A DNA stretch of 6,253 nt from Bacteroidales bacterium (GTDB lineage: Bacteria; Bacteroidota; Bacteroidia; Bacteroidales; NBLH01). Where the stretch lies: the NCBI GenBank assembly GCA_027083715.1, contig JALWNR010000179.1, positions 1-6,253 on the forward strand, in the 5' to 3' direction. Shown piece by piece: positions 1-5,123 of the stretch. The translations under genes and the position numbers were made by a program. The notes beneath the pieces were generated by a model. It saw only the letters and a program-made list of their open reading frames with translations. It made no database searches and had not been told where the DNA came from. Each line of letters opens with the position of its first letter. Position 1 is the first letter of the stretch.

Positions 1-566
1 CACCCGAACAATTTAAAGAAATAAGAGAAGAAAAAAAGGCACTTATTATGCAAACTGCACTGGAAGTTTTTGCAGAAAAAACTTTTCAGGGGGCTTCGGT
101 AAGTATGATTGCTCAAAAAGCAGGTATTTCAAAAGGTTTATTATACAATTATTTTTCAAGTAAGGAGGACTTGTTAAAGCAAATTATTTATCAGGTTTGG
201 GATAATTTTGTTGAACTTTTTGAAAGCAAAAACATTGACAGTTTTAATGAAGCGGATTTTGAAGAAATCATCAATATCAGTTTCGATATGCTTAAAAGTG
301 ATTATAAATTTTGGAAATTATATATATCACTGGTAATGCAGCCTGCTGCCATAAAATTTCTGGAAGAAAAAATACCTGAGTTTATGGAGCAGTATCTGAA
401 CCTGTATGTAAATTATTACAAAAAAAAAGGCGCAGATAATCCGCTAGCCGAAGCAAGATTGCTCGGAGCAGTTCTAGATGGAGTATCCTTAAATTATATT
501 CTTGATCCGGAAAATTTCCCGCTTGAAGAAGTACAAAATTTAATTATTAAAAAATTTAAATACTAA
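1..566 (+). CDS. TetR/AcrR-family transcriptional regulator, 5' end outside window
   Basis: DNA-binding one-component repressor of the TetR type, which normally binds an operator near its own operon and is released by a small ligand. The frame is open from base 3 (first codons P-E-Q-F-K-E-I-R-E-E-K-K), so the ATG at 48 is an internal methionine. TetR proteins usually carry 10-20 residues before the helix that begins here as ALIMQTALEVFAEK, so the true start is probably only a few codons left of the window. Counting from the Met at 48, the helix-turn-helix lies at about residues 15-37 (ASVSMIAQKAGISKGLLYNY), followed by the usual F-x-S-K-E-D-L-L. The C-terminal ligand-binding half is helical and variable, so no ligand can be inferred. 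The stop is 4 bases before the LolA-like gene, so the two are very likely cotranscribed and the regulator probably controls this locus. The operator and promoter are not in the window. Confidence 0.93.
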   Translation, partial: PEQFKEIREEKKALIMQTALEVFAEKTFQGASVSMIAQKAGISKGLLYNYFSSKEDLLKQIIYQVWDNFVELFESKNIDSFNEADFEEIINISFDMLKSDYKFWKLYISLVMQPAAIKFLEEKIPEFMEQYLNLYVNYYKKKGADNPLAEARLLGAVLDGVSLNYILDPENFPLEEVQNLIIKKFKY

Positions 567-570
567 ACAT

Positions 571-1323
571 ATGAACAAAATATTTTTAATAACTACCGGC
601 TTGATTTTATTGCCTGTTGTAAATTATGCTCAAAATATACCGGCAAAAGAGATTGTTATTAAAGCCGATAATTTACAACGCGGTGAAAGTAATAAATCGC
701 AAATGACTATGAGTATTATACGTCCAAAGTGGACTAGAACAATTAGTATGAAATCATGGTCGAAAGGAAGAGACTATTCCATGACCTATATTTTATCTCC
801 GGCTAAAGACAAAGGGCAGGTATTTCTGAAACGTAAAAATGAAATGTGGAATTGGGTACCAACTATTAACCGTATGATTAAATTACCGCCTTCAATGATG
901 AGTCAAGGCTGGATGGGTTCAGATTACAGTAATGATGATATATTAAAAGAAAGTTCAATTGTAGTGGATTATAATCATAAAATAATTGGAGAAGAAAAAA
1001 TTTCGGGTTTGGATTGTTATAAAATTGAAATGATCCCAAAGGAAGATGCTGCCGTAACTTGGGGAAAGATGGTTAAATGGATTAGCAAAAAAGAATATTG
1101 GCAAATGAAAACCGAATATTATGACGAAGATAATGAGCTTATTAAATCAGAAATTGCCTCAGAAATTAAAAATTTTGGCGATAGGCGATTACCTTCTAAA
1201 GTTGAAATTATTCCGGCTGATAAGCCAGGACATAAAACGGTGGTAATCATAAACTCTGCTGCCTTTAATATTAAAATTGATGATAATTTCTTTTCGCAGC
1301 AAAATATGAAGCGAGTCAGATAA
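571..1323 (+). CDS. Secreted LolA-like outer membrane lipoprotein-sorting protein
   Basis: Predicted periplasmic protein of the LolA-like family annotated 'outer membrane lipoprotein-sorting protein' (COG2834 / PF17131 type), 250 aa. The family has an open beta-barrel fold with a hydrophobic cavity that binds acyl chains. A signal peptide covers residues 1-20 (MNKIFLITTGLILLPVVNYA), with likely cleavage before Gln21. There is no lipobox cysteine, so it should be soluble in the periplasm. Visible family traits are the early strand T-M-S-I-I-R-P, the W-N-W-V-P-T-I-N-R-M-I-K-L-P-P segment (about residues 91-107), S-M-M-S-Q-G-W-M-G-S-D-Y-S-N-D-D (about 108-123), and G-L-D-C-Y-K-I-E (about 146-153). 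The start lies 4 bases after the TetR stop, with no clear Shine-Dalgarno, as is common in Bacteroidota. Next to an FtsX-type ABC transporter and an outer-membrane barrel, it is best read as the periplasmic carrier of that system. It is not canonical LolA, and its cargo is unknown. Confidence 0.88.
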   Translation: MNKIFLITTGLILLPVVNYAQNIPAKEIVIKADNLQRGESNKSQMTMSIIRPKWTRTISMKSWSKGRDYSMTYILSPAKDKGQVFLKRKNEMWNWVPTINRMIKLPPSMMSQGWMGSDYSNDDILKESSIVVDYNHKIIGEEKISGLDCYKIEMIPKEDAAVTWGKMVKWISKKEYWQMKTEYYDEDNELIKSEIASEIKNFGDRRLPSKVEIIPADKPGHKTVVIINSAAFNIKIDDNFFSQQNMKRVR

Positions 1324-1326
1324 TAG

Positions 1327-1338
1327 TTCAACGTTGAA
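1327..1338. repeat. Perfect 12-bp palindrome TTCAACGTTGAA
   Basis: The palindrome sits 3 bases after the LolA-like stop codon and overlaps the outer end of the left inverted repeat. It looks like two 16-bp-family units meeting head to head (TTCAAC against GTTGAA). It could be an operator, a recombination scar or the outer tip of a mobile unit. The sequence alone does not decide. Confidence 0.6.
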
Positions 1339-1358
1339 AGTTTATAAAGTTTAAAGTT
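1333..1358 (+). repeat. Left inverted repeat flanking the four-helix-bundle pseudogene
   Basis: These 26 bases pair with the reverse complement of 1694-1719 at 23 of 26 positions (mismatches at positions 4, 7 and 20 of the arm). Read on the minus strand, the arm consists of the same 16-bp unit found before the permease genes (AACTTTAAACTTTATA, then AACTTTCAAC). It lies in the untranslated gap after the LolA-like gene and ends 6 bases before the pseudogene ATG. Confidence 0.8.
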
Positions 1359-1364
1359 AAGGAA

Positions 1365-1694
1365 ATGAGAATAGAAGAAGATATTATTTCGTGGCAGAAA
1401 GCAAAAGGATTGACCAGCTTGATTTATAATACTTTCTATGATAGCAAAGATTTTGGATACAAAAATCAAATTGAGTGAGCAGTAGTTTCTGTTATGAATA
1501 ATATAGCAGTAGGCTTTGAACGAAAATCTAATAAAGAATTTAAACAATTTTTATTTATTGCAAAAGGCTCATGCGGAGAAGTGCGCTCTATGTTATATTT
1601 AGCAAAAGAACTTGAAAAAATGGATCAAAATAGGTTTAATATTTTATCTATAGAAATATCTAAACTTTTATCAGGTCTGATAAAAACTCTATAA
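1365..1694 (+). pseudogene. Four-helix-bundle protein (23S rRNA IVS type), broken by an in-frame TGA
   Basis: The frame starts MRIEEDIISWQKAKGLTSLIYN at the ATG at 1365, which follows a purine-rich AAGG about 4 bases upstream. After 37 codons it meets TGA at 1476-1478 and continues in the same frame as AVVSVMNNIAVGFERKSNKE and on to TAA at 1692-1694. The joined product (109 codons plus stop) matches the four-helix-bundle / S23 family, whose central motif is roughly Q-I-x-R-A-A-V-S-I-x-x-N-I-A-E-G-F-x-R-x-S-N-K-E-F. The TGA falls on the conserved Arg, so a single base change from CGA or AGA explains it. No frameshift is seen. The ATG at 1494 could restart translation of a 66-aa C-terminal part, but this lacks the first helix. 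Family members occur inside 23S rRNA intervening sequences and as free-standing genes. This copy interrupts an envelope-transport locus to which it has no apparent link. A sequencing error or strain polymorphism is the main alternative to true decay. Confidence 0.83.
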
Positions 1695-1719
1695 ACTTTT
1701 AACTTTATAAACATTTAAC
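1694..1719 (+). repeat. Right inverted repeat flanking the four-helix-bundle pseudogene
   Basis: This is the partner of 1333-1358 (23/26 complementary). It begins within the pseudogene stop codon and runs almost to the start of the first permease gene. It consists of two 16-bp-family units, AACTTTTAACTTTATA (1694-1709) and AACATTTAACTCTATG (1710-1725); the second ends in the permease ATG at 1723. The two arms could pair in RNA to close a stem around the pseudogene, as IVS elements do in 23S rRNA. Confidence 0.8.
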
Positions 1720-1722
1720 TCT

Positions 1723-2940
1723 ATGAATCTACGAATAGCCTGGCGAAATATCTGGCGAAATAAAAAACGAAGTTTGATTACCATTAGCTCAGTAATTCTT
1801 GCTGTAGTTTTGGCTACATTTACCCGCTCCTTTCAGGAAGGAAGTTATGAATTGATGATTGAAAATGCCATTGGTAAATTTTCAGGCTATGTTCAAGTAC
1901 ATCAGAAAGACTACTGGGAGGATAAAACATTGGATAATGGTATAGATGTTTCAGATAGTTTGCTTCATCAAATTGTATCTATACCCAATATTGAAGGTGT
2001 AAATATCCGAATCGAAAGTTTTTCATTGGCATCCAATAGAAATAATACAAAAGGCACATTAGTAATGGGTATTGAGCCTGAAAAAGAAGACTCTTTGATT
2101 GATTTATCAAAAAAAATTATAAAAGGAAAATATTTTGGCAATTTAGATCAAGGTATATTAATTGGTTCAAAATTGGCTCAGTATCTTGAATTGGATGTTG
2201 GAGATTCTCTGGTACTAATGGGGCAGGGGCATTGGGGTAACACGGCTGTAGGAGTTTTTCCTGTGAAAGGAATCGTGAAAATGCCGGCTCCAAATATTGA
2301 TCGTCAAATAGTATTTATGCCGCTAAAAACAGCCCAAGAATATTTTAGCTATCCTAATGGAGCAACTTCTTTGGTTATAAAATTTAAAGATGCCGATTTA
2401 ACGCAAGAAATTTGCAATATGCTAAATTCAAGTTTAGATACAACACAGTATAAGGCTATGAGCTGGCAAAAAATGTCTCCTGAGATGTTGCAACAAATCC
2501 AAAGCGACCGTATTAGCGGAGTAATGATGCTGAATATTTTATATATGATTATTGCATTTGGCATATTTGGAACTGTACTGATGATGACCGAAGAACGTAA
2601 ACGCGAATTTGCCATGATGATTGCCATAGGGATGCAAAAAACAAAACTGATAATTATTACGCTATATGAAGCATTGATTATGAATGCATTGGGTATTATT
2701 ATCGGTATTGCATTAAGTATTCCTTTGGTGGTCTATTATCATTATTATCCTATTGAAATGAGTGGTGAAATGGCAAAATCAATCGAAAAGTTTGGTATGG
2801 AACCGGTTTTGCCAACAATAATTAGTTTTAAAATAGTTATTAATCAGGCACTTACCGTTTTAATAATCACTATTGTAGCAGCAGCATATCCTTTGTGGTC
2901 TATCTTAAAATTGAATGTAATTAGAGCATTAAGGCGATAA
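1723..2940 (+). CDS. FtsX/MacB-type ABC transporter permease, first of a pair
   Basis: Inner-membrane permease of the LolC/LolE-MacB superfamily (COG4591 type), 405 aa, which is a normal length. Topology is the usual four-helix plan. TM1 is at about 17-35, preceded by the amphipathic A-W-R-N-I-W-R-N-K-K-R-S. A large periplasmic (MacB_PCD-like) domain covers about 40-262. TM2 is at about 267-288, TM3 at 309-338 and TM4 at 371-392. After TM2 comes the cytoplasmic coupling segment E-E-R-K-R-E-F-A-M-M-I-A-I-G-M (290-304), which contacts the ATPase in this class. The short tail ends I-R-A-L-R-R, matching the family's P-x-x-A-L-R ending but without the proline. There is no built-in ATPase domain, so it relies on a separate subunit, most likely the ATPase at 4358-5041. 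The start is fixed by the family-typical N terminus a few residues before A-W-R-N-I-W-R-N. The start codon is the last three bases of a 16-bp repeat unit. It probably heterodimerises with the next permease. The substrate is unknown. Confidence 0.92.
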   Translation: MNLRIAWRNIWRNKKRSLITISSVILAVVLATFTRSFQEGSYELMIENAIGKFSGYVQVHQKDYWEDKTLDNGIDVSDSLLHQIVSIPNIEGVNIRIESFSLASNRNNTKGTLVMGIEPEKEDSLIDLSKKIIKGKYFGNLDQGILIGSKLAQYLELDVGDSLVLMGQGHWGNTAVGVFPVKGIVKMPAPNIDRQIVFMPLKTAQEYFSYPNGATSLVIKFKDADLTQEICNMLNSSLDTTQYKAMSWQKMSPEMLQQIQSDRISGVMMLNILYMIIAFGIFGTVLMMTEERKREFAMMIAIGMQKTKLIIITLYEALIMNALGIIIGIALSIPLVVYYHYYPIEMSGEMAKSIEKFGMEPVLPTIISFKIVINQALTVLIITIVAAAYPLWSILKLNVIRALRR

Positions 2941-2951
2941 TTTACTTTACA

Positions 2952-3015
2952 AACTTTCAACTACATGAACATTAAACTTTACGAACTTTCAACTTTATAA
3001 ACTTTCAACTATATG
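2952..3015 (+). repeat. 16-bp-period tandem repeat, about four units, ending in the second permease ATG
   Basis: Units start at 2952, 2968, 2984 and 3000. The core AACTTTCAACT is exact in units 1, 3 and 4, and unit 2 reads AACATTAAACT. The five-base tails are ACATG, TTACG, TTATA and ATATG. The whole 72-base space between the two permease genes is therefore mostly this repeat. Units 1 and 4 with their right flank form a 20-bp direct repeat with one difference (2951-2970 and 2999-3018), each containing ATGAAC. The second of these is the start codon used by the permease at 3013. The same unit family flanks the pseudogene at 1333-1358 and 1694-1725. Confidence 0.85.
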
Positions 3016-4242
3016 AACACTCTTAACTTACAAATGGCATGGCGAAATATCTGGCGGAATAAACTGCGTAGTACAGTGGTTATAGCTGCCATAACTGTTG
3101 GTCTTTTTGGTGGCTTGGCTGCATCGGGTATTATGAAAGGTATGGTAGTAGATATGATTGATAATGCTTTGGAAAATACGGTTTCGCATATTCAAATACA
3201 TGATGAACGATTTATTGATAATAATGAAGTAGGGTTTTTTATAAAAAACAGTTCAAATTTAATCAGGCAAATACAATCTGTACCCGAAGTTGCAGCCGTT
3301 TGTGAACGAACAAAAGCATTTGGTATGGCTTCAACAGCATCAAAAGCACTTGGAGTAATGATTAATGGCATTGAACCCGATAAAGAAAAGAAAGTTACCA
3401 AAATTTATACAAAACTAACCGATAGTATAAGTACTTATTTTACATCGAGTAAAAAAAACCGGATTTTGATTAGCCAAAAACTGGCAAATAAATTAAATGC
3501 CAAAGTAAAATCAAAAATTGTACTAACTTTTCAAGATTACGATGGTAACTTAACAGGTGCAAGTTTTAAAGTAGAAGGTATTTTCAAAACACAAAATGCT
3601 ATGTTTGATGAACAAAATGTTTTTGTAAGAAAAAAAGATTTAGATCGTTTATTGGATATGCCGGCAAATACTTCGCATGAAATTGCTATTATGTTAAAGG
3701 ATTATCATAAGACATCGATTGTGCTTGATAAACTAAAAAAAATTACCTCTTACTATATTGAACCTTGGAACAAAATTGACCCGTATTTAGAACTTACAAC
3801 TTCTTTAACAGGATTTATGTTGCTGATATTCATGACTGTAATATTACTAGCTCTGGGTTTTGCCATTGTAAATACTATGCTGATGGTTATTTTGGAACGT
3901 ACCAAAGAATTGGGAATGATTATGGCAATTGGCATGAATAAACGGAAAGTTTTTATTATGATAATGCAAGAAACAACGATGCTTACCCTTACCGGCGGAA
4001 TACTGGGAATATTAATTTCGATAATATTTACAACTTATTTTGGAAGAGTCGGTATTGGTATTTCAGGTGTGGCACAGGGTTTTGAGGCTCTTGGTTATAG
4101 TTCTGTTATGTATCCGCAGCTTAGTTTTACAGATTATTTACAAGTAATTGCTATGGTATTAATTACAGGCGTAATTTCATCTATTTTTCCAACTATAAGA
4201 GCTATAAAAATGAGGCCTGCAGAAGCAGTACGCATGGATTAG
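3013..4242 (+). CDS. FtsX/MacB-type ABC transporter permease, second of a pair
   Basis: This is a paralogue of the preceding permease, 409 aa, with the same plan. The N-terminal M-A-W-R-N-I-W-R-N-K-L-R-S leads into TM1 (about 21-42). A periplasmic domain covers about 45-262, with TM2 at 265-292, TM3 at 313-341 and TM4 at 375-397. The coupling segment E-R-T-K-E-L-G-M-I-M-A-I-G-M (295-308) and the tail K-M-R-P-A-E-A-V-R-M-D are closer to the MacB/LolE consensus than in the first copy. A 17-base stretch coding W-R-N-I-W-R is identical in the two genes (1741-1757 and 3040-3056), which fits an old tandem duplication. The start at 3013 is supplied by the upstream 16-bp repeat and adds about three residues compared with the paralogue; the in-frame ATG at 3034 (Met8) is an alternative. 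It likely forms the transmembrane heterodimer with the first permease. The 115 bases after its stop hold no gene, clear promoter or terminator that I can support. Confidence 0.92.
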   Translation: MNTLNLQMAWRNIWRNKLRSTVVIAAITVGLFGGLAASGIMKGMVVDMIDNALENTVSHIQIHDERFIDNNEVGFFIKNSSNLIRQIQSVPEVAAVCERTKAFGMASTASKALGVMINGIEPDKEKKVTKIYTKLTDSISTYFTSSKKNRILISQKLANKLNAKVKSKIVLTFQDYDGNLTGASFKVEGIFKTQNAMFDEQNVFVRKKDLDRLLDMPANTSHEIAIMLKDYHKTSIVLDKLKKITSYYIEPWNKIDPYLELTTSLTGFMLLIFMTVILLALGFAIVNTMLMVILERTKELGMIMAIGMNKRKVFIMIMQETTMLTLTGGILGILISIIFTTYFGRVGIGISGVAQGFEALGYSSVMYPQLSFTDYLQVIAMVLITGVISSIFPTIRAIKMRPAEAVRMD

Positions 4243-4357
4243 GAATGAGTGAATTTAGAAATCAGAATTTAAATTTACTTAATATATTCTTTCTGGTCAA
4301 CAGATAATGATTGAATGAAGGAATATATGAGAATAAAAAATTATAAAACATAAAATT

Positions 4358-5041
4358 ATGAGTATAATACAAATTGAAAATTTAAAAAAAACTTATCGCG
4401 AAACAGAAGTGGAAGTTCATGCGGTAAACGGAATTGATTTATCTTTTGAATCAGGTGAATTTGCTGCAATTGTTGGTCCATCAGGTTCGGGAAAAACTAC
4501 GCTTTTAAATATGATTGGCGGATTAGACAGTCCAACGGAAGGGAAAATCATTATCAATAATACTAATATTGGCAATTTAAATGCTTCGCAAATAATTGAT
4601 TTTCGGTTATGGAACATTGGTTTTGTTTTTCAGTCATATAACCTGATTCCGGTACTCACTGCCAAAGAGAATGTGGAGTTTATCATGCATTTGCAAGGAA
4701 GAAAAAAACAGGAACGTGAACAGCGCACAAAAGATTTGCTCACTTCTGTTGGTTTGGGCGATCGTCTGAACAGTCGTCCCTCACAATTATCCGGCGGACA
4801 GCAACAAAGAGTAGCTGTTGCACGTGCTTTGGCAAGTAAACCAAAATTTGTGCTGGCTGATGAACCCACAGCAAATCTGGACAGTAAATCTACGGAGAAT
4901 CTGTTAGATATTATGGAAAAATTAAATCGTGATGAAAATATCACATTCATTTTTTCAACTCATGATGCACGTGTAGTGAAAAAAGCACGCAGAGTTATTA
5001 CCATCGAAGATGGTAAAGTAGTTTCGGATGAAGTGAAATAA
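4358..5041 (+). CDS. ABC transporter ATP-binding protein, LolD/MacB type
   Basis: Cytoplasmic nucleotide-binding subunit, 227 aa, the usual size for LolD-like proteins. All ATPase motifs are intact: Walker A G-P-S-G-S-G-K-T (40-47), Q-loop Gln92 (F-V-F-Q-S-Y-N-L-I-P), signature L-S-G-G-Q (144-148) followed by Q-Q-R-V-A-V-A-R-A-L, Walker B F-V-L-A-D-E (164-169), D-loop N-L-D-S (173-176) and switch His202 (S-T-H-D). The segment F-Q-S-Y-N-L-I-P-V-L-T-A-x-E-N-V and the motif D-E-P-T-A-N-L-D are typical of the MacB/LolD/FtsE subgroup, which drives mechanical extraction or signalling through FtsX-type permeases rather than classical import. It lies 115 bases after the two permeases that lack ATPase domains, so it very likely powers them. 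The leader is A-rich without a strong Shine-Dalgarno. Family assignment is secure, but LolD cannot be separated from MacB-like or other family roles by sequence alone. Confidence 0.95.
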   Translation: MSIIQIENLKKTYRETEVEVHAVNGIDLSFESGEFAAIVGPSGSGKTTLLNMIGGLDSPTEGKIIINNTNIGNLNASQIIDFRLWNIGFVFQSYNLIPVLTAKENVEFIMHLQGRKKQEREQRTKDLLTSVGLGDRLNSRPSQLSGGQQQRVAVARALASKPKFVLADEPTANLDSKSTENLLDIMEKLNRDENITFIFSTHDARVVKKARRVITIEDGKVVSDEVK

Positions 5042-5091
5042 TGTTGTTAAATTATTAAAACTTCTCCGTCCACAGGCGGATTTTACAACAT
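5041..5091 (+). terminator. Nested hairpin after the ATPase gene, possible weak terminator or attenuator
   Basis: The inner stem is TCCG-(T)-CC / GG-CGGA around an ACA loop (5065-5080), immediately followed by TTTT. The outer arms ATGTTGT(T)AAA (5041-5051) and TTTACAACAT (5082-5091) are also complementary with one bulged T. The left arm begins on the last base of the ATPase stop codon. The T-run is only four bases, so an intrinsic terminator is possible but weak. Attenuation or mRNA processing ahead of the barrel gene are equal alternatives. The GC-rich inner stem stands out in this AT-rich intergenic DNA and may be a dispersed repeat. Confidence 0.45.
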
Positions 5092-5123
5092 TATAGCAAT
5101 AAAAATCAAACTTTGCAGTAAAA

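Noticed and set aside
48..50. ATG at 48 as the TetR start
   Set aside because: The frame is open upstream to base 3 with sequence typical of a TetR N terminus, and starting at 48 would cut the first helix.
1476..1478. TGA read as an amino acid (recoding or selenocysteine)
   Set aside because: The family has Arg at this position, not Cys or Sec. All tryptophans in the window use TGG and no other gene carries an internal TGA, so an alternative code is not supported.
1119..1547. Minus-strand frame of 142 codons across the end of the LolA-like gene and the pseudogene
   Set aside because: It overlaps a well-supported gene and the repeat region, and its translation is low-complexity Phe/Ile/Ser-rich with no family resemblance.
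1494..1694. Independent 66-aa gene
   Set aside because: It is in frame with, and motif-continuous with, the part before the TGA, so it is the 3' portion of the broken four-helix-bundle gene, although restart translation is possible.
2952..3015. CRISPR array
   Set aside because: The unit is only 16 bp with no separate unique spacers, so it is a plain tandem repeat.
4243..4357. Small gene or regulatory RNA in the gap before the ATPase
   Set aside because: I see no start with coding-like sequence, no strong stem and no recognisable promoter.
5108..5115. Bacteroidota-type -7 promoter box (TAnnTTTG) before the barrel gene
   Set aside because: AAACTTTG differs at the first base, no convincing -33 TTTG lies at the right distance, and it would leave an unusually short leader.
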